Source: Methanothermus fervidus DSM 2088 (GTDB lineage Archaea; Methanobacteriota; Methanobacteria; DSM-2088; Methanothermaceae). From it: a DNA stretch of 64,000 nt. The position numbers and the translations under genes are program-made. The stretch covers positions 1,024,001-1,088,000 of the forward strand of contig CP002278.1 in assembly GCA_000166095.1 (NCBI GenBank). Reading direction: 5' to 3'. The notes below the pieces were generated by a model. The model did not search any database. It saw nothing but the letters and a program-made list of their open reading frames with translations, and was not told the DNA's origin. This document shows positions 1 to 9,111 of the stretch, in pieces (within the stretch, counting starts at the first letter, position 1; each line of letters opens with the position of its first letter).

Positions 1-446
1 CCTGCCCACTTGCTTATTGCATAATCATTCATTTGATATGTATCTTTTATGGGGTTATTAACCATAACATCTTCATGCATTACTCCATCGTAATCTCCAT
101 AAACTTCTGCTGATGAAAAGAATATCAATCTAAAACCATGTTTTACTTGTAGGTTGAGAATATGTTTAGTTCCTATCACATTAGTCTCCCATAAATTCTC
201 ATAGTAATGTTCACCATTCCATCTTCCATATTCAGCAGCTAAGTGATATACATAATCAAATTTCCAACGTTCGAAAACTCTTTCTAGCTGTCTATAATTC
301 CTAACATCAGCTCTTATGTAATTCTCCCTATCACTATGCATCAAATCTAGAGAAATTACCTCATGTCCTCTGCTTTCTAACTCCCTAACTAGGTGTTTTC
401 CAATAAATCCTTCTCCACCAGTCACTAAAATTCTAAATGTTTCCAT
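1..446 (-). CDS. NAD-dependent sugar epimerase/dehydratase (3'-truncated by window edge)
   Basis: Only the first 148 codons are inside the window. The protein opens with a Rossmann glycine motif (VTGGEGFIGKHL), followed by an acidic residue ending strand 2 (SLDLMHSDREN). Near the edge is the YxxxK catalytic pair of extended short-chain dehydrogenases (NDYAISK). The family converts nucleotide-sugars (UDP-glucose/galactose epimerases, dTDP-glucose dehydratases); the substrate cannot be told from this half. The ATG at 446 lies two bases after the stop of the upstream membrane glycosyltransferase, so the three genes from 3536 down form one operon. The likely role is making an activated sugar for surface glycosylation. 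Confidence 0.85.
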   Translation of the reverse strand, partial: METFRILVTGGEGFIGKHLVRELESRGHEVISLDLMHSDRENYIRADVRNYRQLERVFERWKFDYVYHLAAEYGRWNGEHYYENLWETNVIGTKHILNLQVKHGFRLIFFSSAEVYGDYDGVMHEDVMVNNPIKDTYQMNDYAISKWA

Positions 447-448
447 TT

Positions 449-2002
449 TTACATCTCCCTCTTATATATCACTACTTGTCCAATTTTTTTTATTGGATAG
501 TATCCATGAAGTGGCACAGATTTACTTGTATCACTATGTATATAATAGTATGGAGGTGCTTTATTCATAAGTCGCCAGAACAATTCCTTATCACTTTCAC
601 TATAAATACGTGTAAAAACGTATTTTTTTAGATACCAAGTAAATGCAGGACCTCTGTCAGATGCTATAATTTTGTATTTATAATCAGGATCATATTTTTT
701 TAGCCATTCTGCAGCAAGCTTTTCAGATTGAACCCAGGGATCACTTTTGGGCATCTCTATTAAATATATACCTGTGTTAAATATTATCAATGTAAGCAAT
801 ACTGTCGCTATATTTTTTATTTTCGTAACTTTAGAAAATTTATGTACTCCTAATGTAAATGCATAAGCCAATGCAGGAGTCATTGTAATGAAATAGCGAT
901 CAACCTTAACAGGATGTAATGTATGTAGAATAAAGAATGATAGAAACCATGTTAAAAATATTAAATCTAAGGCCAATCTTTTATCTTTTAAATTCCTATA
1001 TAGAGATAAAATCATTCCAAACATTATAAATTCGGCTATATAAAATGGAAAATTAAAGTAAATTGATAATGCAAGCACTATTGCTAATATAGTAGGTAAT
1101 AGGTATTTTTTTGGATTTTTAAAGGTAAATGGTATTATTCCAATGATGATGAAGATTAGTATTAAATATGAGATTAAAGTTGGTTCACTGTTAGATGGCC
1201 AAAGCATATCCTCATAATTATGTATGACTTTAGCTGAGATATATTGTGGTATATATTTGAGGTAATAGAGAAAATCTAAATTATAGCCTGGATTTGTAGA
1301 TGAAACTGCACCACCAGTAGAATATTTAATGAAAGGAACTATATTTTTTTGTCCAAATTGTTTTAAAAATTCATAGAATTCATAATAAATAAATACTCCA
1401 ATGCCAATGCTCGCTACTATTTTCTTAATATCAATTCTTTCTTTATATATGTAGAAGGTAAGAATTAGTGGGAAGATTATCAATGCAGATGTATATCTTG
1501 TTAAAAAGGAGAGAACTGCAACAGGGAATACAAAGTATAGATATCTAGAATTCTTTTTAACACCCAGTAATGCAAAATATAAACTCCATAAAGCTAAAGA
1601 TATGGATGGAACATCTAATGCTCCACTAACAGCCCACATAATGATTAAAGTGAAAGTTGCGAAAGCCGTAGCACCTAAAAATGATTCTACTTCACTAAAC
1701 TTCAACTTCAATATTAAATATAGAGCAATCACACCTAAAACATAAAAGATTGCTGACACTATGAACAATGCAGTTTCAGACACATAGCCTAGTTTAAAAA
1801 TTAAAGAAGTTAGATAAGAGAGAAATGGAGGTAAATAAAGAGTATCACTTGCACCTATGCCTGCCATTTTTGCTGCATTGTTTAGATAAAAAAATATATC
1901 CCAATAGTAAACCCCAATCTTACTTTGTATTTGAACGAGTATTATGGCAAGTATTGAGGTAAAGATAAGTAAAGTGAGAAGATACTTATCTACACCTTTC
2001 AT
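449..2002 (-). CDS. multi-spanning membrane glycosyltransferase (PMT/ArnT-like, GT-C fold)
   Basis: 517 residues with about eleven to twelve hydrophobic segments. The first extracytoplasmic loop carries an acidic motif (YYWDIFFYLNNA) in the position of the catalytic aspartate of GT-C enzymes that use polyprenyl-phosphate sugars. A soluble C-terminal tail of about 100 residues follows the last membrane helix. It is a clear paralogue of the next gene upstream (1986-3536): same length, the same loop, and a matching tail motif (AAEWLKKYDPDYKYKII versus AATWLKNYDPNYRQKII). The two reading frames overlap by 17 bases, indicating translational coupling. The substrate is unknown; S-layer or wall glycosylation is inferred from the adjacent epimerase. 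Confidence 0.75.
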   Translation of the reverse strand: MKGVDKYLLTLLIFTSILAIILVQIQSKIGVYYWDIFFYLNNAAKMAGIGASDTLYLPPFLSYLTSLIFKLGYVSETALFIVSAIFYVLGVIALYLILKLKFSEVESFLGATAFATFTLIIMWAVSGALDVPSISLALWSLYFALLGVKKNSRYLYFVFPVAVLSFLTRYTSALIIFPLILTFYIYKERIDIKKIVASIGIGVFIYYEFYEFLKQFGQKNIVPFIKYSTGGAVSSTNPGYNLDFLYYLKYIPQYISAKVIHNYEDMLWPSNSEPTLISYLILIFIIIGIIPFTFKNPKKYLLPTILAIVLALSIYFNFPFYIAEFIMFGMILSLYRNLKDKRLALDLIFLTWFLSFFILHTLHPVKVDRYFITMTPALAYAFTLGVHKFSKVTKIKNIATVLLTLIIFNTGIYLIEMPKSDPWVQSEKLAAEWLKKYDPDYKYKIIASDRGPAFTWYLKKYVFTRIYSESDKELFWRLMNKAPPYYYIHSDTSKSVPLHGYYPIKKIGQVVIYKREM

Positions 2003-3536
2003 AGATTATGGCTCCTTTAAATTTTTTAATGATTTTAAAACCTTTTAATTCAAAACCTTTTTTTGTCCATATGAAATAAGTTGCATTTGAATTTATAAGC
2101 ATTTTAGATAAATCATCTATACTCTTAAAATCATCTGGATTCCCTCTTTTCACTTCATATTTAAGATACCAACTCATTCCAATCCAATGATCTGAAAATA
2201 TAATCTTCTGTCTATAATTTGGATCATAATTTTTTAACCATGTTGCTGCATTCTCCAAATTTGAATCTAATCTATATGGAGTTATAGTGAAATAGTAACT
2301 TAAGGAAGATATAACAACGCCCACAGCTAGAAAAATTACTAATGCATTGTATTTCGAGGTTGAAATTAAATTTTTTAATTCTGAAATTCCAAGCATCAGA
2401 ATGTATGTTAGTGGAATAACCATCGTTATAAAGTACCTATCAACTTTGAGACATATTAAGCTATGAGCAAACAAATAGGTTAAAAACCATGTGAATACCA
2501 TTAAATCTAGTTTTGGAATTTTAGATTTTGAATAAAGAAATAACATGCAAGGAATTAATAACAATTCAGGTATAAGGTAAATTAGTTGATATTTCAATGA
2601 TAAAATTGTTAAAAAAATTGTTGGGATAATTCCATAAATTGCCCTATGTCTTTTTAAATATAAAGAAATCCCCAAAATTGAAAGAAAAGCTAAAACATAA
2701 CTTATTGGGGATGTGTATCCCATACTTGGATTTAGATATGTACCTAAATACTCTTTTGAAGGAAAGCTACTTATGTATTGTAAAATATGTTTTAGATAGT
2801 AGAAACTATCTAGATTGAATCCTGGATATTCTGGATTAGGTGTGCCTGGAATTCCAATGCCTAAAAAGATGAAAGGATTACCTACTTTTAAATATAAAAA
2901 ATACATGAAGGAAATTAAAATAGGACTCCCAAATGCAGCTCCTATCATCAATTCTTTAATATTTTTAAATCTACTCACAATCAAATATGTTAAAATAGGA
3001 ATAACCAATAGTCCTGCTGTATATCTTGTTAAAAAAGCTAGAAGATAAAGAATTGGTGTAAAAAACAAAAATTTTTTGTTTTTTTCCATACCATAAACAA
3101 ATGTGAAAATTGTCCATACACTTAGCATGGCTCCAGGAACATCCAGTGTTCCAGCAACCATCCATGCAAGCACAACAGACATGCATGAAAGAATTAATGT
3201 TCCTGCAAAACTTTCAATAGTTGTAAATCTAAGTCTTAAAAATAAATATGTTCCTAAAACTCCTAATACATATATTATCCCACATATTACAAACAAAACA
3301 ACTTCAGATACTCCTACAACCTTAAATAACATCCCAGTTAAAAATGGGATTAAAGGAGGAAGATATTGTTTATATCCTGGACTAATTCCAGCAAACATTA
3401 AAGCATTCCAAAGATATATGTACGTATCCCAGTATACTACCCCAAGTTTTACCTGAAGATTTAAAAAATAAATCGTTATTAATGTTATAAAGAGTAATAA
3501 AACTGAAATCATTTTTTTATCTTTTTTTGGATGCAT
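1986..3536 (-). CDS. multi-spanning membrane glycosyltransferase, paralogue of the downstream gene
   Basis: 516 residues, first gene of the minus-strand glycosylation operon. It begins with a lysine-rich cytoplasmic stretch, a first transmembrane helix, then the acidic loop motif VVYWDTYIYLWNA, as in GT-C membrane glycosyltransferases. About eleven helices are followed by a soluble tail ending in a short aromatic strand. Start ATG at 3536 has an AGGAGGGATATT-type ribosome-binding site just upstream. The pair probably arose by tandem duplication and may transfer different sugars. Family membership comes from topology and the loop motif, not from a recognised named protein. Confidence 0.75.
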   Translation of the reverse strand: MHPKKDKKMISVLLLFITLITIYFLNLQVKLGVVYWDTYIYLWNALMFAGISPGYKQYLPPLIPFLTGMLFKVVGVSEVVLFVICGIIYVLGVLGTYLFLRLRFTTIESFAGTLILSCMSVVLAWMVAGTLDVPGAMLSVWTIFTFVYGMEKNKKFLFFTPILYLLAFLTRYTAGLLVIPILTYLIVSRFKNIKELMIGAAFGSPILISFMYFLYLKVGNPFIFLGIGIPGTPNPEYPGFNLDSFYYLKHILQYISSFPSKEYLGTYLNPSMGYTSPISYVLAFLSILGISLYLKRHRAIYGIIPTIFLTILSLKYQLIYLIPELLLIPCMLFLYSKSKIPKLDLMVFTWFLTYLFAHSLICLKVDRYFITMVIPLTYILMLGISELKNLISTSKYNALVIFLAVGVVISSLSYYFTITPYRLDSNLENAATWLKNYDPNYRQKIIFSDHWIGMSWYLKYEVKRGNPDDFKSIDDLSKMLINSNATYFIWTKKGFELKGFKIIKKFKGAIIYERCR

Positions 3537-3926
3537 AATATCCCTCCTACTTGAATTTATCTTTAAATGAAATATCCGCCAATAAAATTAAATATCTTGA
3601 AATATTCTATGGATTAACAATGCCTTTCATGCTCAACAAATCTACATTTAATTTTCCTTCAATTGTTTATCTTTATATAAGTTGATATTACTAAGTGATA
3701 TTAAAATTAAAAAACCAGTTTTAAGGGTTAAAGAATGAGAATAAACATTTTCCTATAAAAATATTTTTAGATATCTAATATTTTCCTATTATACTTAACA
3801 TTTTATCTTTATTTACGATGACGCCCTCAAAGATTAGAGATTATTAATTAGATATATTAAAAGATTTTAATCTCTTTTTATTTTATCTAAAACAATTTCT
3901 CCTTGCTTCTTATCCACGTTTTCTTT

Positions 3927-3941
3927 CGAAAAATTTATATA
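3927..3941 (+). promoter_or_regulatory. BRE/TATA promoter of the wall-enzyme gene
   Basis: A purine-rich BRE-like stretch (CGAAAAA) is followed by TTTATATA. An archaeal start site about 25 bases downstream would fall near 3962-3968, placing the hairpin at 3969-3993 at the very 5' end of the transcript. Confidence 0.6.
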
Positions 3942-3968
3942 TTGGTTTAATGTGTATGCCTTATTGTG

Positions 3969-3993
3969 GTGGGGCATCCAAAGGGTGCCCCAC
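3969..3993 (+). promoter_or_regulatory. 5'-UTR hairpin before the wall-enzyme gene
   Basis: Arms GTGGGGCA and TGCCCCAC pair perfectly. Pairing extends through one G-T wobble and two more C-G pairs to an AAA loop, giving an 11-bp stem. It is unusually GC-rich for this AT-rich intergenic sequence, lies between the predicted start site and the ribosome-binding site (GGAGG at 3999-4003), and could stabilise the mRNA or gate translation. Confidence 0.6.
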
Positions 3994-4026
3994 AAGTAGG
4001 AGGGAGATAATATTCCGCCGTGTAAA

Positions 4027-6294
4027 TTGAAGTTAGTGGGATTAATTCTAGTGAGCTTAGTCATACTAAGTCTCAATGGAGTGAACGCCCAGGCAAATAC
4101 AACTTTACAAAACACAACAACATCATACAACTCCTCTATCAGTGTAAATGCAGTGTGGGTAAAAGCATGGGACATGGAAAAAATGAATTTCACATCGGTG
4201 AAACATAAAAACATAACAGATGTTTTCCTTGAGCAGCAGGCATTTGAAAAACCAAAATTCCAAAACTCCACAAAAGAATTCATAAACAAGGCCAAGAATG
4301 AAAATATAAGAGTCCATGCATGGATAATGTGCTTAAGGCAAAACAATACATGGATAGACCCAGTTAAGCACCCTGAAATCAAAGATGTGCTAGTTCAGAA
4401 GGCAACTAAGTATATAAAGGAATACAACGTTGATGGAATACACCTAGATTACATAAGATATCCAGGAAATGCACCAAAGAATGGTACAGATATAATAGCA
4501 GATATAGTTAAGTATGTATATGAATCAGTGAAGAAGATAAAGCCAAATGCATTAGTTTCAGCAGCAGTTATGCCAGAAATGTGGGCTAACTATATATATG
4601 GCCAAGATTACACAAATATGTCAAGATATCTAGACTTCATTGTTCCAATGGCTTACAAAGGTAACTACAATGAAACAACTGAGTGGATAGGGAAAGTAAC
4701 TAGATATGTTGTTGAGCATTCATTAAAGCCAGTTGTCACAGGAATACTTGCATATAGATCAGATAAAAATCCTGTTAAGTTGCCAGCAAGTGAACTAGTC
4801 CAAGATATCAGGGCTGCATTGGAGAATGGTGCCAGTGGATTTGCTATATTCCACTATGGAATAATAGATAAGAAATTTTTCATGGATAATCCAATTGATG
4901 TCAGTATAAATCAAATAAAGGATGCTGCAGCTAGAGTAACCAAATTTATTGATGTAAACAACAGACTACCTAGATATGTAAAAATTGGTAACCAGGAAAT
5001 ATCCATTGCACAGTACCTATATCTTGTAGCTACTGCACTTAAACAAGGACTTAAAGGAACTGTAACAGTGATTAACGTTGACAATCCTGATAATTCAACA
5101 GTAATGGCTTTAAAAGGTAATATCAAAAAGAACGAGTACCTATCCTTAGCAAAAAGAGTTTCAGACTTTATAGAGTCATATGAAAAAGCACCTAATTTTG
5201 CTACATTTAAAAACCAAAAAATTTCGTTTGAACAATTAGTCGCCTTATTCTCTAAAGCCATAGCTAACAACTTACCTAGTTATATAAGTCTAGAGAAATT
5301 AAATGGCATAAAGTCAGGATATTCAGCATTTAGCGCTGGCAATCCATTAAACTACACCCGTATAGACACCACCATTAACAATCCAATAATCACAGTCTCA
5401 GACATACTTGATGCAGCAGCTAGAGTTAAAAAATTCATAGATACAAACCAAAGATTACCAAAAACAATAAAATTGGCCAACCAACAAATAAAACCTGCAC
5501 AGTTCTTATATTTAGCATGCAAAGTTATTACTGGCGACACATCAGCATTGTCTATACCAAACATGGCTGAAGCCATAAATGGAGACTCATTAACAACAAT
5601 AACATTGCCAAAAGACAAGTATGTTGATGTAGCAAGTAAGGTCATTAAATTCATGGATACAAACGGAAAAGCTCCCAATTTTGCAACAGTAGATGGAACA
5701 AAAATATATTACAAAGACTTAGTTTACATGGCAGCAAAGATACTAAACTTTTACAAAGATAAAAACAGACTACCAAATTATGTAACAATAGATCCAGACA
5801 TTACATCAAGACCTGAAAATACACCATACAGAGGTGAAGATATATCACAATACCTTAGAGCAACAGCAAATTGTCAAGTCAATGACCCAAGAATACAAAG
5901 TCTAGCTAAAGAATTAACAGCAAATGCTGCAAATGACTGGGAAAAAGCATCAAATATATTCAATTGGGTAAGAGATAACATAGATTACAGTTTCTACTAC
6001 AACACAATGAAAGGCGCAGTAGGAACTTTATTAACAAGGAAAGCAAACTGTTGTGACCATGCACATCTCTGTGTAGCATTATTCAGGGCAGCAGGACTCC
6101 CAGCAAGATATGTACATGGATATTGCCAATTTGTATCAGGAAACTGGTATGGACATGTCTGGGCTGAAGTATTAATTAATGGAGTATGGTATGCGGCAGA
6201 TGCAACAGCATTTTGTAATAGTTTAGGCGTTGTGAAAAACTGGAACCCAACTACAGCTACAATATATGGAAGATACGCAAGCCTACCTTTCTAA
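4027..6294 (+). CDS. secreted pseudomurein-targeting wall enzyme: glycosidase-like + PMBR repeats + transglutaminase-like
   Basis: 755 residues with an N-terminal signal peptide. Residues about 40-285 resemble the DUF4015/GHL family of putative glycoside hydrolases, with the acidic motif GIHLDYIRYP. Four pseudomurein-binding repeats (PF09373-like) lie near residues 296-338, 369-412, 457-500 and 531-573, followed by a half repeat. The C-terminal domain is transglutaminase-like with Cys675 (NCCDHA), His about 710 (YGHVWAE) and Asp about 725 (AADAT), the triad of archaeal and phage pseudomurein endopeptidases. It probably binds and remodels the wall outside the cell. The start is uncertain: TTG 4027 is about 23 bases from GGAGG, whereas an in-frame ATT at 4012 has normal spacing. 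Confidence 0.85.
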   Translation: MKLVGLILVSLVILSLNGVNAQANTTLQNTTTSYNSSISVNAVWVKAWDMEKMNFTSVKHKNITDVFLEQQAFEKPKFQNSTKEFINKAKNENIRVHAWIMCLRQNNTWIDPVKHPEIKDVLVQKATKYIKEYNVDGIHLDYIRYPGNAPKNGTDIIADIVKYVYESVKKIKPNALVSAAVMPEMWANYIYGQDYTNMSRYLDFIVPMAYKGNYNETTEWIGKVTRYVVEHSLKPVVTGILAYRSDKNPVKLPASELVQDIRAALENGASGFAIFHYGIIDKKFFMDNPIDVSINQIKDAAARVTKFIDVNNRLPRYVKIGNQEISIAQYLYLVATALKQGLKGTVTVINVDNPDNSTVMALKGNIKKNEYLSLAKRVSDFIESYEKAPNFATFKNQKISFEQLVALFSKAIANNLPSYISLEKLNGIKSGYSAFSAGNPLNYTRIDTTINNPIITVSDILDAAARVKKFIDTNQRLPKTIKLANQQIKPAQFLYLACKVITGDTSALSIPNMAEAINGDSLTTITLPKDKYVDVASKVIKFMDTNGKAPNFATVDGTKIYYKDLVYMAAKILNFYKDKNRLPNYVTIDPDITSRPENTPYRGEDISQYLRATANCQVNDPRIQSLAKELTANAANDWEKASNIFNWVRDNIDYSFYYNTMKGAVGTLLTRKANCCDHAHLCVALFRAAGLPARYVHGYCQFVSGNWYGHVWAEVLINGVWYAADATAFCNSLGVVKNWNPTTATIYGRYASLPF

Positions 6295-6377
6295 ATTCTT
6301 TTTTAATTTATTTTTTTATTTTTTACAAAAATAAATTTAATTCTTCATAAATATATTTATAATGATTAATCATAATA

Positions 6378-6389
6378 AATTATATATAC
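6378..6389 (+). promoter_or_regulatory. TATA box for a probably leaderless transcript
   Basis: AATTATATATAC lies about 25-30 bases before the GTG at 6412, so transcription would start at or next to the initiation codon. No Shine-Dalgarno sequence is visible. Confidence 0.45.
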
Positions 6390-6411
6390 TTCTTTTGCAC
6401 TACAAGTTTTT

Positions 6412-7140
6412 GTGATTAAGATGTCTTTAAGATCTGTAAGATATTCTAAAAAATATTCAAGAGTCGTCATATATACAGAAGGATGTGTTTTCAATTGTAA
6501 GGGATGTTCTTATAAGGCAAAGATAAACAGGAATAGAATTAAGAAAAGAAATATCACAATTGACAAAATTAAAAAAATTTTGAAAATTTTTGATCCTAAG
6601 TACCTACATTTTGTTGGAGGTGAACCTCTTCATACACCGGAGGTATATGATATAGCTAATTTTTCTAGGAGATTAGGAATTAAAAATGTTATAGGACATT
6701 CAACAGGATGGTATCTTCCATCAAATGATTTCGATAAAATAAACATAACAATAAAGTCCTACAACAGTGAAATTCATAAGGAGTATACTGGCTACTCTAA
6801 TAAAAGAATTTTGAGAAATTTCAAAAAATGTTATGAACTTGGCTTAAAGATTAAAGCAAGTACGGTTTTTATACCATCATTTATAGATGAAGAAGAAATT
6901 AAAAAAATTGCAAAATTTATAAGCAAAATTGATTCTTCAATACCTCTCCATATAACTGGCTACATTCCTATGCCAGGTACTCCTTGGAGAGCTCCAACCC
7001 AAAAAGAAATGGAAAACGTTGTAAAGATAACCAAAAAATACCTTAAAAATGTTACTTATTCTCTTTATAAAAATGTTGAAGAATACAGTAAGATGATAAG
7101 AGAAAATCCCCAATATCAAAGTGTTGAGATATTAGCATAA
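6412..7140 (+). CDS. radical SAM protein, activating-enzyme type
   Basis: 242 residues. The iron-sulfur motif CX3CX2C appears as CVFNCKGC at about residues 25-32, and a GGEP motif (VGGEPL) follows, both typical of radical SAM enzymes of the glycyl-radical-activase group. The substrate is not evident, and no glycyl radical enzyme is adjacent. Initiation is either GTG 6412 (leaderless) or ATG 6421. It stands alone between the wall enzyme and a convergent MFS gene, whose stop lies two bases beyond. Confidence 0.75.
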   Translation: MIKMSLRSVRYSKKYSRVVIYTEGCVFNCKGCSYKAKINRNRIKKRNITIDKIKKILKIFDPKYLHFVGGEPLHTPEVYDIANFSRRLGIKNVIGHSTGWYLPSNDFDKINITIKSYNSEIHKEYTGYSNKRILRNFKKCYELGLKIKASTVFIPSFIDEEEIKKIAKFISKIDSSIPLHITGYIPMPGTPWRAPTQKEMENVVKITKKYLKNVTYSLYKNVEEYSKMIRENPQYQSVEILA

Positions 7141-7141
7141 A

Positions 7142-8494
7142 TCATCTTGATTCATTTTTTGAAAATGAAATTAACAGTATACCAATTATTGATAGGAATA
7201 AGAAAACTAGCATTGATAATTCCATAACTGTTGTAAAGACTGGACCATTCACTTTAGCCCCTGTTTTTGAATAGAAATGTAATATAGAGATAATTACACC
7301 CATACCAGTACATTGTCCAACAACTCTAAAGGTACTTAATGTTGCTGATGCAACACCGAAAAATCTTTTTTTAACAGAACTCATGACCATGTTTGTATTT
7401 GATGGTGAAAATAGTGCAAATCCAGATCCCATTAAAAATAAACCTAAATATAATAACATTTCATTCTTTTGCATAGAGAATAATATGAAAGTAGTTATAG
7501 CAGTTGCTATAGATAGCATTCCTCCAGCTGCTACATATCTAGGGTTCAACTTATCTGAAAGTCTTCCTCCAAGAGGTGCCAGTGTAGCAATAGTAACTGG
7601 TTGAAGTGATAGAACTAGACCTGTTTTTTGTGGACTAAATCCCTGAAATGATTGTAAATAATAACTTAAAAGAAATGTAATAGGATAAGCAGCAGTGTAA
7701 GTGACTAACATTGCAAGTCCATTCCAGCTAAATTCACGTTTTTTCAATATTTTAGGATTAAAAACTGGGTCATCTACTCTATTTTCATAATTGTAAAGTA
7801 AGAAACTTAAGACACTGCCTAGAGAAACAAATAATAATCCCTGGGTTTCATATAATGAAGATACTCCTAATAATAAAAATATAAATGAAAATGCTAAAAA
7901 ATTAGAACCTTTAACATCGAAATCTTCTCCTTTTGCTTCTCTCCAGTCACCTTTTATCATTAAAGTTGCATAGCCACAAAGAATTGCAAGAGGAACATTG
8001 AAATAAAAAACCCCTCTCCATCCAAAATATTGGGTTAAAAATCCACCAATAGTAACACCTGAAAATAATCCCAAATAACTTCCAGTAGAAGATAATCCAA
8101 ATGCTCGTCCTCTTTTGTGTTTAGGAAATATAGATGCCAAAATAGCATTCACATTACTAAAAATCATTGCACTGCCAATACCTTGTAAAATCCTGAAAAA
8201 TATTATGGTTTCTCCTGTAGCTGAAATTCCAGCTAAAGCAGAAGAAATTGTAAATATAGTTATACCTAGCTGAAATATTCTTTTTCTACCATATATGTCT
8301 CCAAGTCTACCCATAGGTATTAACAAAGCTGCAAGAGTCATTAGGTAGGATGTAGGTATCCAACTGAGTATTGATGCTGAAACTCCTAATTCACGACCTA
8401 TTTCAGGTAGGGCTATATTTATAGAAGAGGTCACAAATGGCGTTAAAAAAGGCCCTACCAATGCTATTATTATTGCATATATGGATCTAGACAT
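7142..8494 (-). CDS. MFS drug exporter, DHA2-like (14 TM)
   Basis: 450 residues with about fourteen hydrophobic helices. The family loop motif GRLGDIYGRKRIF lies between helices 2 and 3, and the motif C-like GSYLGLFSGVTIGG in helix 5 is characteristic of proton-coupled antiporters. The substrate is unknown; multidrug efflux is the usual role. Initiation is at ATG 8494 with an AGGAGG ribosome-binding site that is partly inside an inverted repeat (8502-8522), suggesting control of expression at that site. The gene is divergent from nob1. Confidence 0.85.
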   Translation of the reverse strand: MSRSIYAIIIALVGPFLTPFVTSSINIALPEIGRELGVSASILSWIPTSYLMTLAALLIPMGRLGDIYGRKRIFQLGITIFTISSALAGISATGETIIFFRILQGIGSAMIFSNVNAILASIFPKHKRGRAFGLSSTGSYLGLFSGVTIGGFLTQYFGWRGVFYFNVPLAILCGYATLMIKGDWREAKGEDFDVKGSNFLAFSFIFLLLGVSSLYETQGLLFVSLGSVLSFLLYNYENRVDDPVFNPKILKKREFSWNGLAMLVTYTAAYPITFLLSYYLQSFQGFSPQKTGLVLSLQPVTIATLAPLGGRLSDKLNPRYVAAGGMLSIATAITTFILFSMQKNEMLLYLGLFLMGSGFALFSPSNTNMVMSSVKKRFFGVASATLSTFRVVGQCTGMGVIISILHFYSKTGAKVNGPVFTTVMELSMLVFLFLSIIGILLISFSKNESR

Positions 8495-8501
8495 ATGGTG
8501 T

Positions 8502-8522
8502 TTGTTCCTCCTGTAGGAACAA
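8502..8522 (-). promoter_or_regulatory. inverted repeat around the MFS ribosome-binding site
   Basis: Seven-base arms TTGTTCC and GGAACAA are separated by seven bases. On the minus-strand mRNA the loop and right arm contain the AGGAGG Shine-Dalgarno. It could be a repressor operator or an RNA hairpin that hides the ribosome-binding site. Confidence 0.5.
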
Positions 8523-8618
8523 TAACTTATCTAACCATTATATAAATGTTTCGTTTTATGATAATCAAACAAAAAATTAATAAAAAATTATAATCTTTAG
8601 GGAATGTAACATTTATTA

Positions 8619-9110
8619 ATGGAAATATTAGATGCATCTGCAATCATCTGCGGTTATAAACCAAAGAAAAAAGCATTTACAATTCCTGAAGTAACATCAG
8701 AAATTAAAGATATAAGATCAAAACAATTTTTAAATTCTTTATTAAAGAAAAGAATTCTGGAAATAAAAGACGTAGATGAAAAAACTATTAAAGATACAAA
8801 GAAAATTTTAAGAAAGATAGCTGATATCTCAAAATTATCATTCACTGACATAAAACTTATTTCCCTGGCAATCTCCATTCATAAAAAAGGTGAAAATGTT
8901 GTGGTTGTTACAGATGATTATATGGTGCAAAATGCTTTAAAGATACTTAAAATTCCTTTTATTAGTTTATTAAGTCAGGGTATTAAACAGGTGTACAGAT
9001 GGGTGAAAATATGTACTGGTTGTAAAAAAATATATCCTGAAGAATATAAGGGTAAAGATTGTGAGATATGTGGGTCACCAATTGTAAAGAAAAGAATTAG
9101 CAAAAATTAA
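8619..9110 (+). CDS. nob1: rRNA maturation endonuclease Nob1
   Basis: 163 residues. An N-terminal PIN nuclease domain starts with LDASAII; conserved acids appear in the SFTDIKLISLA and VTDDYMVQNAL segments, as in metal-dependent RNases. The C-terminus is a zinc ribbon with CTGC and CEIC pairs. This architecture and length match archaeal Nob1, which cuts the 3' end of 16S rRNA in pre-40S-like particles. It ends one base before the stop of the convergent hydrolase gene. Confidence 0.9.
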   Translation: MEILDASAIICGYKPKKKAFTIPEVTSEIKDIRSKQFLNSLLKKRILEIKDVDEKTIKDTKKILRKIADISKLSFTDIKLISLAISIHKKGENVVVVTDDYMVQNALKILKIPFISLLSQGIKQVYRWVKICTGCKKIYPEEYKGKDCEICGSPIVKKRISKN

Positions 9111-9111
9111 T

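Larger units (their letters stand above)
3537..4026. other. 490-base intergenic region with divergent promoters
   Basis: This AT-rich gap separates the minus-strand glycosylation operon from the plus-strand wall enzyme. The right-hand part holds a promoter and a strong hairpin, listed separately. The left 380 bases show only AT-rich sequence. No RNA gene or conserved coding stretch was seen; a long antisense frame running into the wall-enzyme gene looks like a shadow. Confidence 0.6.

Noticed and set aside
3867-4382. Long minus-strand frame before and across the start of the wall-enzyme gene
   Set aside because: It runs antisense to a well-supported coding region and has a low-complexity hydrophobic translation with no family match.
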